Assembly: GCA_013153895.1 (NCBI GenBank)
Contig: JAADDN010000168.1
Location: 26,612 to 90,611 of the forward strand
Length of the DNA: 64,000 bases
DNA from: Thermoproteota archaeon
GTDB lineage: Archaea; Thermoproteota; Thermoprotei; Thermoproteales; Thermocladiaceae
Reading direction: 5' to 3'
Each line of letters starts with the position of its first letter. Position 1 is the stretch's first letter. Positions 50,889 through 58,386 of the stretch are shown here, in pieces. A model generated the notes under the pieces. It worked only from the letters and a program-made list of their open reading frames with translations. It was not told the origin of the DNA and made no database searches. A program made the translations under genes and the position numbers.

Positions 50889-51377
50889 ATGGATAAGAGA
50901 GTAAAAATACTTGTATCAGTACTTGACCTATTATATTCACTATTCATTATATATGTTCTATATCTTACTAGTCTATACGCTATAAATCATGTAACGCTTA
51001 CAAGACTAATAAAGTATTTTATCATTTATACAGTACTAACATTAGTATTTGGATGGAGAACAGGAACGGTTTTTAGTAGCATGTTATCTATATTTGGTGT
51101 ATATTATATGACTAAACTGTTAAACTATGTTGCAGGATATTATAGTGTTATTGGTTCAGTAATATTTTTCTCTCTAATAGTCATATATTTCTCAGTAAAG
51201 TATAGAAATGAGATTCTCAATGGAAAGTCGCTGGTTGTTAGAGGAGTCCTATTAATATTGTATGCAGTTATTGTTGAAGGTTTGCTTTATAGATCTCCTA
51301 TAGGTCTCTCATTATTTATCGGGATAGGCGTGTTCATGATCTTTCTCCGTCTCTTCATGGAGATAGACCAGCTTTAA
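50889..51377 (+). CDS. Multi-pass membrane protein
   Basis: Five to six hydrophobic segments span the 162-residue product (about 8-30, 38-55, 60-80, 85-100, 112-150). It lacks the Tyr-Trp tail of its neighbours. AT-rich sequence lies before ATG 50889. No family recognised. Confidence 0.65.
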   Translation: MDKRVKILVSVLDLLYSLFIIYVLYLTSLYAINHVTLTRLIKYFIIYTVLTLVFGWRTGTVFSSMLSIFGVYYMTKLLNYVAGYYSVIGSVIFFSLIVIYFSVKYRNEILNGKSLVVRGVLLILYAVIVEGLLYRSPIGLSLFIGIGVFMIFLRLFMEIDQL

Positions 51378-51380
51378 AAC
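51372..51380 (+). promoter_or_regulatory. TATA-like box for the DpdA-like gene
   Basis: CTTTAAAAC is 22-30 nt before ATG 51402, inside the last codons of the membrane gene. No ribosome binding site is seen. Confidence 0.55.
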
Positions 51381-51401
51381 CTAGATCATCATATATATCT
51401 A

Positions 51402-52244
51402 ATGTTTATTGATTTAACAGGTATCGAGCTCAAGATTCCAGTCTTTGCCAGCTCTCTTCCATGCTCTGTCTATTATCCCTATGTTCTCACTCATGTTAAC
51501 TCTATTGATCGTGAATATAGGTACATGATTAAGGCTAGGCTGATCATATTAGATATTAATGTTCATAGATTCACAAGAATAGGAGACTATCCTATAAGAG
51601 AGCTAGCACGGTACTACTATACTGCTAGAAGCCTTGCTAGAAGACTGGGGGAGAGGCTGATTATCGTGCTTCCTGATCTTCCATGGGATGACTATTTTAG
51701 AGGAACTAGATACATAGATAATATACGTAGAACATATACATACCATTACGCATTGATTAGCAGAATAGTTGAAATATGTAGGAAATACGGTTCAAAGATG
51801 ATGCCAGTAATACAGCATAGACATAGTCTAGATACGGTAACAAGATCATCACTCTATGTCCTGGACATAGCTGAGAGATATAGAGACTATATATATGGTA
51901 TAGGAATAGGAAGCCTCTGCGTATCTAGAAGCATTAGAAAGATAGTCAACATAGTTAACACTGTTAGATGGGTACTAGGATATGACTATAGACTACATCT
52001 CTTCGGAGTATCTATACGCGTGCTCGACCATGTTAAAGACAGGATAAGTATAGATAGTACAGGCTGGACAAGACCAGTAGATGAAGCAACATGGAGAACA
52101 GTAGAAGGAAAGAGAAGATCGTGCACAAGCGAGAGAGCGAGAACAGTATATTTCCTACTATGGATAAGAAAGATACTTGAGAAGCTTGGACAGGATGTAG
52201 ATATTGTCGATAAATATATTAATATGATAATAAAAAGATTTTAA
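51402..52244 (+). CDS. dpdA: DpdA-like 7-deazaguanine transglycosylase (TGT superfamily)
   Basis: The 280-residue product fits a TIM barrel of the tRNA-guanine transglycosylase family, closest in pattern to phage DpdA: Leu-Ile-Ile-Leu-Asp early, then Val-Leu-Pro-Asp-Leu-Pro-Trp-Asp, then Pro-Val-Ile-Gln-His, then Gly-Ile-Gly-Ile-Gly-Ser-Leu-Cys, then Leu-His-Leu-Phe-Gly-Val, and Ser-Ile-Asp-Ser-Thr-Gly-Trp. DpdA exchanges guanine in DNA for a 7-deazaguanine and shields DNA from restriction. No preQ0 synthesis genes are in the window, so the base would come from the host's archaeosine pathway (inference). A tRNA-directed role is the alternative. Confidence 0.7.
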   Translation: MFIDLTGIELKIPVFASSLPCSVYYPYVLTHVNSIDREYRYMIKARLIILDINVHRFTRIGDYPIRELARYYYTARSLARRLGERLIIVLPDLPWDDYFRGTRYIDNIRRTYTYHYALISRIVEICRKYGSKMMPVIQHRHSLDTVTRSSLYVLDIAERYRDYIYGIGIGSLCVSRSIRKIVNIVNTVRWVLGYDYRLHLFGVSIRVLDHVKDRISIDSTGWTRPVDEATWRTVEGKRRSCTSERARTVYFLLWIRKILEKLGQDVDIVDKYINMIIKRF

Positions 52245-52276
52245 AATTATAGAAAATAAAAGTTAGAGAGAAGAGC

Positions 52277-52924
52277 CTAAATTATTAATTCTCTAATCTT
52301 TTTAACAGATTCCTCAGCTATTTTTCTTAACTCTTCTTCACTTATGTCTTCAATCATGCTTAATATTTCTATTATTTTTCTGATTATTCTATCCTTCTTA
52401 TAGTATAGGATATCATATAATAGGTCCATATTTTTAGTATTGATAATTTTTTCAAATACTCTCTGAGGCAATGGTATTGATATTATTGTATACTTTTCCT
52501 CATATGTATGTATGTGATCTATAGGTGACTGATATGATAATGGTTTGAAATAGGTTCCATATATAATATCTTTTCTCAGACCTGATGCATGTGTGTTCTC
52601 TATCATGATCTCTGCTTTAAACGGTCTCTTAGAATAATAGCAAATTATCCAGCTACTGTATCTCCATTTTTCGTCAATCATCATATATGGTTTTGTTCTA
52701 TGGTCTTGATCTTCATCATGTTCCTCAGAAACTTTAATGCTGTTAGGTATAGTTTCATGTCTTGTAAATATGTCCCATGCTTTTATTTTCGCTCTTCTGT
52801 TATCTTCAGAATGTGAGTAGTATACAAGTGTTCTTGTATCATATTCATCATATTCATACTCTCTTTCTACTTCCCATATTTCATAGTCTTTTTCCTTAAT
52901 AAATACTGTCCATATTATAGTCAT
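52277..52924 (-). CDS. Hypothetical 215-residue protein
   Basis: A beta-rich, strongly charged N-terminal part (Glu, Tyr, Asp, Arg) with Trp-Ile-Cys-Tyr-Tyr-Ser-Lys-Arg near residue 90, followed by helices in the last 60 residues. Convergent with the DpdA-like gene and divergent from the 52981 operon. No family recognised. Confidence 0.65.
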   Translation of the reverse strand: MTIIWTVFIKEKDYEIWEVEREYEYDEYDTRTLVYYSHSEDNRRAKIKAWDIFTRHETIPNSIKVSEEHDEDQDHRTKPYMMIDEKWRYSSWIICYYSKRPFKAEIMIENTHASGLRKDIIYGTYFKPLSYQSPIDHIHTYEEKYTIISIPLPQRVFEKIINTKNMDLLYDILYYKKDRIIRKIIEILSMIEDISEEELRKIAEESVKKIRELII

Positions 52925-52980
52925 AGCATATATGTGCTTTATCTTACATATATTTTCTATATCGTTTATAGTTTTTTAAT

Positions 52981-53337
52981 ATGGTACTGTTTATTAGTTT
53001 TCTCATGGTTCTCTATGTTATGGATGTTGGAGATGTTCTAGATATTGTTGAGAGGACTAGTATGGAGCTGTTTATGAGGAAGCTTACTGAACGGTTGTCT
53101 AAAATGTGTAGGAGTGTTAGTATTGTTGGTACAGAAGTTATAGGTGATGACTGTATAACCTGTAGTGACCTGCGTAGGCTTGGGGGCGAGTCGTTTAAGG
53201 CTGATGCAATGTTTGTAGAGGAGGATTATTATCCAGATATTGTTAATATTCGTACAAGATTTATAGGGAAGATAAAAGTTGAAAAGGGAGAGAACATGTT
53301 TATGATAGGTATAGAGTTTCCAGGTGAGAGGATATGA
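52981..53337 (+). CDS. First gene of overlapping small-protein operon
   Basis: The 118-residue product has a hydrophobic start (perhaps a late Met at residue 8 is the true start), a helix, then strands with Cys-x-x-Cys near residue 59. The stop overlaps the next start (ATGA) with AGGTGAGAGG as ribosome binding site. The operon uses T-ending codons strongly. No family recognised. Confidence 0.65.
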   Translation: MVLFISFLMVLYVMDVGDVLDIVERTSMELFMRKLTERLSKMCRSVSIVGTEVIGDDCITCSDLRRLGGESFKADAMFVEEDYYPDIVNIRTRFIGKIKVEKGENMFMIGIEFPGERI

Positions 53338-53666
53338 ACTGTAATGTTCTTAGGACTCTTGCTGAGAAGCTGAGTGGAAAATTTTTCGAGAATGAGAGTG
53401 CATGTGTTGTATATTTTGACCGTCCTGTGAGGGCTAGGGCTGTTGTTGATTTTGATAGTGTTTCATATAGGGTTAATAATATTTTTCTTGAAGATGTTGA
53501 TAATGTTTCTATTAATTCTGATATAATGTACATGTTTATGACTGATGTGGAGGCTAAGGAATATGGTATAGCTGTTACTAGTGATAGAGTAGATATATAT
53601 AGGGTCAGCGGTAATGTTCGTAGGATCGTAATTGATAAGAGGATTGGAAAGATGTATATGTTATGA
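53334..53666 (+). CDS. Small protein, distant paralog of the gene at 1-192
   Basis: The 110-residue product begins Met-Asn-Cys, has a Leu-rich helix, Lys-Leu-Ser-Gly-Lys and Cys-Val-Val-Tyr-Phe, the same layout as the protein cut by the left window edge. The remainder is beta-rich. Overlaps both neighbours by 4 nt. No family recognised. Confidence 0.65.
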   Translation: MNCNVLRTLAEKLSGKFFENESACVVYFDRPVRARAVVDFDSVSYRVNNIFLEDVDNVSINSDIMYMFMTDVEAKEYGIAVTSDRVDIYRVSGNVRRIVIDKRIGKMYML

Positions 53667-53977
53667 GGCTTGAAGAGCTCTGTAACATGTTTGGTGGAGA
53701 GTATAGGGATGGGATGTGTATTATTAAGAATTTTGTAACATCTGAAAAATATCTGGATGCTACTGATAGTATTACTCTGAGGAATAGTGATATTCTAATA
53801 ATTAGGAAGCCGTTTGGTGAGATAGTTAGTTCTGATAAGCCTATTATAGTTGCATTCAGCGATAAGTTGAATGTTTCTGAATATGGTCCATACTATATCT
53901 ATGATATGGTTATTGGAGAGTCTGGAAACTATCTCATTATTCTGCTTCCCGAGAAGGTGCGTAAGGTGGTGAGATGA
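53663..53977 (+). CDS. Small protein of the overlapping operon
   Basis: The 104-residue product starts with a short helix (Leu-Glu-Glu-Leu-Cys-Asn-Met-Phe-Gly-Gly-Glu-Tyr) then strands, and so may be a diverged member of the 53334 family. It overlaps both neighbours by 4 nt. Confidence 0.65.
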   Translation: MRLEELCNMFGGEYRDGMCIIKNFVTSEKYLDATDSITLRNSDILIIRKPFGEIVSSDKPIIVAFSDKLNVSEYGPYYIYDMVIGESGNYLIILLPEKVRKVVR

Positions 53978-54390
53978 GTCTTGGAGGGATCCTATCTAGG
54001 TTGGAAATGTTTGACAGGTTCTGCCGTTCTGTTAATGGTGTTCCAGAGTATAGGGTGGAGATATCTATGAGTAGTAGCAGTATTGAGTTCAGTACAGGTA
54101 GGCTGGATGAGGTTGAGAGCAGGATTAGTCGTCTTCATCTTGAGAATGCTAGGAGATTTAACATGTATATAACTGCGTCATGTATAGTGTCGGGGATAGT
54201 TCCGACAGCTGAGATAAGTTCAAGATTTGACGCTCCTGTTGATGGTGTTGGCAGGTTAGCGATCTATTATAACAGGAAGAGGTATGATTATGGTGTTGGT
54301 AAGCTGAGATGTATGTATGGTATATATAAATTTAATGATAGGAGTTATGATAATGAGAGCTGTAGTCTAAGTATAATAGAGGGTGAGTAG
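53974..54390 (+). CDS. Small protein with cassette-B-like beta segment
   Basis: The 138-residue product has a helical first half and a beta segment starting Met-Tyr-Ile-Thr-Ala-Ser-Cys-Ile-Val-Ser-Gly-Ile-Val-Pro, which mirrors the Ile-Tyr-x-x-Cys-Ile-Val/Ile-x-Gly-x-Pro motif of cassette proteins B1 and B2. This links the 53-55 kb operon to the 31-36 kb cassettes. GGTG ribosome binding site before ATG. Confidence 0.65.
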   Translation: MSLGGILSRLEMFDRFCRSVNGVPEYRVEISMSSSSIEFSTGRLDEVESRISRLHLENARRFNMYITASCIVSGIVPTAEISSRFDAPVDGVGRLAIYYNRKRYDYGVGKLRCMYGIYKFNDRSYDNESCSLSIIEGE

Positions 54391-54392
54391 TT

Positions 54393-55109
54393 ATGAACAG
54401 TGAGAAGATTAGGAAAACAGTTGAGGAAGCGTTTGAGAAGGGTCATAGTAGGCTTGTTCTTCGTGAGGAGAAGATTGTTATTAGTCTTGAACCTTCCCTA
54501 GTTGAGAGGCTTAGGAGATACTGTAATGGTTTTTCATGGATGACATGTGATCATGGTTATACATGTATTAGTAATGATCGTACATATATGTTCTATATTG
54601 GTGACATATCTAAATGTACATATACTGAGAAGCCAGCAAGCGAGAAGATAGAGATAGCGTGTAGAGACGTGTTGAAGTGCTGGTTTATTAATAATCCATA
54701 TAGGATGGAGTTCTCTGCCGAGGTTGACCATACATGTGAGCCCTATCTTCTATCATTGTCTAGTACTGTTGCTGAGATGAGGCTTGGTAGAGATGCTGTT
54801 AATGCTATTAGGGAGGCTGCTGAGCTTGGTGCTCATGGTAATGCTATATGTATCTGCTCTAGTGGGAGGATAAGGATAGTTACTGATCGTCTAGAGCTTG
54901 AGACTAATGTTAACGATGTTGAGAGTGTTAATCTTGGTAATATATGTACATGTTATGATCCTTCTATTCTTAGAAATGTAATGAAGATCGATCCTATAAG
55001 TGGCAGAGTAATGTTTAGGAGGAGGAGAGATATTGAGGAGAGAATGGGTGCTCTAGATCTTCATGGTAGGTCAGGTATAAATGCTCTGGTAGCACCTAAG
55101 GTTTTATGA
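54393..55109 (+). CDS. Hypothetical 238-residue cysteine-rich protein
   Basis: Eleven or more cysteines are spread along the chain (for example Asp-His-Gly-Tyr-Thr-Cys, Ala-Ile-Cys-Ile-Cys, Ile-Cys-Thr-Cys). The sequence mixes strands and helices, with a basic stretch (Arg-Arg-Arg-Arg) near 220. GGGTGA ribosome binding site precedes ATG 54393, and the stop overlaps the next start. No family recognised. Confidence 0.65.
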   Translation: MNSEKIRKTVEEAFEKGHSRLVLREEKIVISLEPSLVERLRRYCNGFSWMTCDHGYTCISNDRTYMFYIGDISKCTYTEKPASEKIEIACRDVLKCWFINNPYRMEFSAEVDHTCEPYLLSLSSTVAEMRLGRDAVNAIREAAELGAHGNAICICSSGRIRIVTDRLELETNVNDVESVNLGNICTCYDPSILRNVMKIDPISGRVMFRRRRDIEERMGALDLHGRSGINALVAPKVL

Positions 55110-55561
55110 GTAGTAGAGGCTACTGTACATATATGGGAAGAGTATACAGTTACACTATTGAGAACAGTGTGATGAAGCTGAGAAAGCTACCATATAGTGA
55201 ACTTGAGAAGTTGAATATTGATGAGAACAGTCTTCCTAACTGTCTCAATATTTTTATAGGTAGGACAGAGGAAGAGCTTGGATATGATACTGTACATATT
55301 GATGTTCCTGTGAGGGATATTGAGAAGCTTTTCATAGATGGTGACAGGATAGAGATAGTTACTAGAAGTGGAAGAACATGGAAGGGTAGTCTACTAGGAG
55401 AGAAGCTGGAAGGTGCATGTCTCTTTAATATTCCTCCTATCCGTACGAGAATATCTAGCGGAGAGATATATGCATTGGAGAACAGTTGTCTGCTAGTTCT
55501 CTCTCACTGGTATGGCTCATCTATACAGAACCTGGTCTTCATTAAAGGTAGAAGAGTATGA
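55106..55561 (+). CDS. Hypothetical 151-residue protein before the recombinase
   Basis: A beta-rich small protein with cysteines at about 7, 46, 107 and 127. It overlaps both the upstream gene and the recombinase gene by 4 nt, so recombinase translation depends on it. No family recognised. Confidence 0.65.
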   Translation: MSSRGYCTYMGRVYSYTIENSVMKLRKLPYSELEKLNIDENSLPNCLNIFIGRTEEELGYDTVHIDVPVRDIEKLFIDGDRIEIVTRSGRTWKGSLLGEKLEGACLFNIPPIRTRISSGEIYALENSCLLVLSHWYGSSIQNLVFIKGRRV

Positions 55562-56322
55562 GTACACGTTCCGCCGTAGCGTATATACGTGTAAGCACTG
55601 TTGAACAGGATGAGGAGACTCAGATACGTGAAATATCTGACTGGGCTGAGAGGAGAGGGATCAATATTGTTAGATGGTATATAGATAAGATTAGTGGTGC
55701 TTTAAACATGGAGAAGCGTCCAATGCTGAGAAGATTAATAAATGATGTTCCTCTGATGAATCCTAGACCAGTCTTCTTCCTGACCTATGATATTTCTAGA
55801 CTTGCGAGAAGCATTGAAGAGTTCTTCAAGATATTACATATTATTGAGAATGAGCTTAATCTAGTTTTCATACCTGTTAAAGATCTCTCAATGTTTAACA
55901 TATCTCCAGAACTTAGACCAGTAATGCGTGCACTCTTGGCAACATTTGCAGCACTTGAACGTGAGCTCATTAGGAGGAGAGTACATGATAGCATGGTTAG
56001 AGCTAGAAGAGATGGAAAGATAGTAAACATTGTTGAGCGGTTAGAGAGGGAGAATCCTAGCATGCTAATTGAGTTATGTAGAGACTATAGTACAGGAACA
56101 CCATTAAGAACTATTGCTAGGAGAAGAGGATTATCATATTATGCAGTATGGAGAATAGTTAACACATACTGTAGAAAGAACATGAACACGAGAACATGTA
56201 CCAGATGCGGTCATAGGATGGTACTGGAGGATAGGTCAATCATAGATATGGGAGATAGAGTAAGAATACGTGAAGTATATTACTGTAGAAACTGTGGTAA
56301 CAGGATAGAGATAGAAGTATAG
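55558..56322 (+). CDS. Serine recombinase (resolvase/invertase family) with zinc ribbon
   Basis: The catalytic Ser13 lies in Tyr-Ile-Arg-Val-Ser-Thr, followed by Leu-Thr-Tyr-Asp-Ile-Ser-Arg-Leu-Ala-Arg (second motif) and the long E-helix with Leu-Ala-Thr-Phe-Ala-Ala-Leu-Glu-Arg. A helix-turn-helix (Thr-Pro-Leu-Arg-Thr-Ile-Ala-Arg-Arg-Arg-Gly-Leu-Ser) and a C-terminal Cys-Thr-Arg-Cys ... Cys-Arg-Asn-Cys zinc ribbon follow. It may resolve replicon dimers, invert DNA, or integrate. A structured repeat site lies just downstream. Confidence 0.85.
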   Translation: MSTRSAVAYIRVSTVEQDEETQIREISDWAERRGINIVRWYIDKISGALNMEKRPMLRRLINDVPLMNPRPVFFLTYDISRLARSIEEFFKILHIIENELNLVFIPVKDLSMFNISPELRPVMRALLATFAALERELIRRRVHDSMVRARRDGKIVNIVERLERENPSMLIELCRDYSTGTPLRTIARRRGLSYYAVWRIVNTYCRKNMNTRTCTRCGHRMVLEDRSIIDMGDRVRIREVYYCRNCGNRIEIEV

Positions 56323-56330
56323 TTCATGAT

Positions 56331-56383
56331 ATGAGGCGCATGTATCAGCTTGCTATATGCCGCTGCCTCATGTATCGGCAGCT
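56331..56383. other. Candidate recombination site for the serine recombinase
   Basis: GC-rich island in AT-rich DNA 9 bp after the recombinase stop. ATGAGGC (56331-56337) and GCCTCAT (56365-56371) are inverted arms; CATGTATC is directly repeated at 56339 and 56369 (30 bp apart, about three helical turns); GCTGCC (56362-56367) pairs with GGCAGC (56377-56382). Res or invertase sites are usually near the gene. Confidence 0.5.
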
Positions 56384-56440
56384 CTACTTTATATATCTCA
56401 GCTTTTAACTATTTATCTATTATAGAGAAGTACTAACATC

Positions 56441-57745
56441 ATGAACAGCCAGATAGTTAAAATATTTGAAAAACTTGTAACATGTATATACTCTAGAGAT
56501 TATGAAAATATTAGAGAGATAGTTATAAAATATGGAGATGTTGATCCTGAGAAAATTAGTAATATAAGATCATGTTATAGGTTGCTTAGTATTGCTCAGA
56601 TAGATGCTAAGAAGTATAATATTGATAATAGATATATAATGTATAGCCTAGACTATTCAAAGTTCTGTAATACCTGGGGGCTACTGCAGAGATGGTCCAG
56701 GGGTACATACGCGATCATTGATAAATCAGGTGGAGGTGTAGAGGTCTTCTTTAGTTTTGACAAGTTCTTTAACCTGGATGAGAACGAGGAGTGGAGTAGG
56801 AGGAGACTGGAGAAGCTTAGGCTTGTGGAGGTCTCTAGGAAGTGTGATGGTACGCTAATAATAGCATTCTACAGTGACATGCTGGGAAGATGGGTATTAG
56901 CTACTCGTAGGATACCGCATTTTTATGATCCTAGGACTTTTCAGAATGCTCCTATTGACCTGATAGTTCATCCACAGATTAGTCATGCATTAGAGATAGA
57001 GCCGAGACTGCACCCGAGAGCTCTCTCGAGAATATTAGCAGGACTGGAAGATCATGTCCACATGTTTGAGGCTGTCGATCCTATACGCTATATGGATGAG
57101 ACATATAACCTAGGTTCCAACATGGCACCGAGATTAGAGAAGGAGAGATATGTTGCATATATTACGGCGAGGAGACTAGACGACCTATATCTGCTACGTT
57201 ACATAGAAGCACATGACATGGTACAAGAGTTTAGGAAGGTTGAGCATGTAGATGCTAGAGATCTAGACACGGTCATGGAACTAGTAAAGAGAGGAGTCCT
57301 AGGAGAAGGTGCGGTACTTAGATTCGAGGGAGATGAAGTATCTTACCGTCTTGTTAAGGTTAAGAACGTGCTAGTGTTCAGACTGAACCCACAGACAATA
57401 ACGTACGCGATAATCTATGGGATGATTGATGACCTGATACCTGAGATATCGAGAGATCAGAAACTGCTCGAATACGCGCAAGAAATGAGGGAGCTAGTAC
57501 CAAGACTGATGAAGTTTCTTAAGAAGTTCAGTCTAAACGTTCAGGAACTATTGAAGGTCCATGATATTGAGAAGGTTAGGAACATGTTGAAGAGCATGAA
57601 GATTGGAATACTGATTGAACCACTAATAGAATATTTGAATAGTAAAATAACGCTTGAACAGTTAACATATAGAATAATAAGACAGTTAGGATTCAATACA
57701 GGAAGCATTAGAAGATTAGTAGAGAGATTAGACAACTTTTTTTAA
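56441..57745 (+). CDS. T4 Rnl1-like RNA ligase
   Basis: Phe-Asp-Lys-Phe-Phe-Asn (106-111) before motif I, Lys-Cys-Asp-Gly (134-137) as the adenylation lysine motif, His-Met-Phe-Glu-Ala-Val-Asp-Pro and then Val-Ala-Tyr-Ile-Thr-Ala-Arg-Arg as motif IIIa region, Glu-Gly-Ala-Val-Leu-Arg as motif IV and Val-Lys-Val-Lys as motif V match phage T4 RNA ligase 1. The C-terminal 110 residues are helical. T4 uses Rnl1 to mend tRNA cut by the host nuclease PrrC. With a second ligase and a CCA enzyme here, a tRNA repair set is likely. Confidence 0.75.
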   Translation: MNSQIVKIFEKLVTCIYSRDYENIREIVIKYGDVDPEKISNIRSCYRLLSIAQIDAKKYNIDNRYIMYSLDYSKFCNTWGLLQRWSRGTYAIIDKSGGGVEVFFSFDKFFNLDENEEWSRRRLEKLRLVEVSRKCDGTLIIAFYSDMLGRWVLATRRIPHFYDPRTFQNAPIDLIVHPQISHALEIEPRLHPRALSRILAGLEDHVHMFEAVDPIRYMDETYNLGSNMAPRLEKERYVAYITARRLDDLYLLRYIEAHDMVQEFRKVEHVDARDLDTVMELVKRGVLGEGAVLRFEGDEVSYRLVKVKNVLVFRLNPQTITYAIIYGMIDDLIPEISRDQKLLEYAQEMRELVPRLMKFLKKFSLNVQELLKVHDIEKVRNMLKSMKIGILIEPLIEYLNSKITLEQLTYRIIRQLGFNTGSIRRLVERLDNFF

Positions 57746-57791
57746 GACCAACCATATTAGACATATATAACATGTAGAAACGTGATATATC

Positions 57792-58316
57792 ATGAAACAT
57801 GTTGGAATACTCGTACATTATTTATCTTCTATAGAAGAGATAAGAGTAGAAAGAGTAGGAAGCTTAAAGAAATGTATAGAAGCTGAGCTAGAGGAAATTG
57901 AAAAATGTGTTGAAGAACATGGAACTGCAACTGAAATTGAGACTATTGATGGAATGGTTGTTCCTGGCATTAAATGTACAATATTTATAGCTGATAAGCC
58001 TGTAATAATACAGGTGAAGATAAGAACTAAAATAGGTGAATTATATGAATATGTTAAGACTATTCCATTAGAAGAGCAATATATTAATATATTAATTAGA
58101 GAATATAGAGACAATATCCTGAAAGGATTTAAACATATTGTAAACATGATAGGAGTAAGAAAATATTATGAAAGATTAAGAGAAAATGGATTAATAGATG
58201 AGGATAAGTGGAAGAAACTTGAAGAAATTATGGAAGATATTGAGAAGTATACTAGGGGAGAGCTAGATGATAAGGAGTTTGCTGATATCTTTCAGATGGT
58301 TTTCCCATTAATGTAG
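57792..58316 (+). CDS. Hypothetical 174-residue protein
   Basis: A beta N-terminal part with cysteines (about 28, 39, 62) and a helical acidic C-terminal part (about 95-174). It lies after the Rnl1-like ligase gene, with 46 nt between and an AT-rich stretch. No family recognised. Confidence 0.7.
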   Translation: MKHVGILVHYLSSIEEIRVERVGSLKKCIEAELEEIEKCVEEHGTATEIETIDGMVVPGIKCTIFIADKPVIIQVKIRTKIGELYEYVKTIPLEEQYINILIREYRDNILKGFKHIVNMIGVRKYYERLRENGLIDEDKWKKLEEIMEDIEKYTRGELDDKEFADIFQMVFPLM

Positions 58317-58386
58317 CAGATCTATTTTTCAGCTTTATATTCTGTTTCATATTATATGTTTTATATCTCCTAGTGTTCTTTTACAT

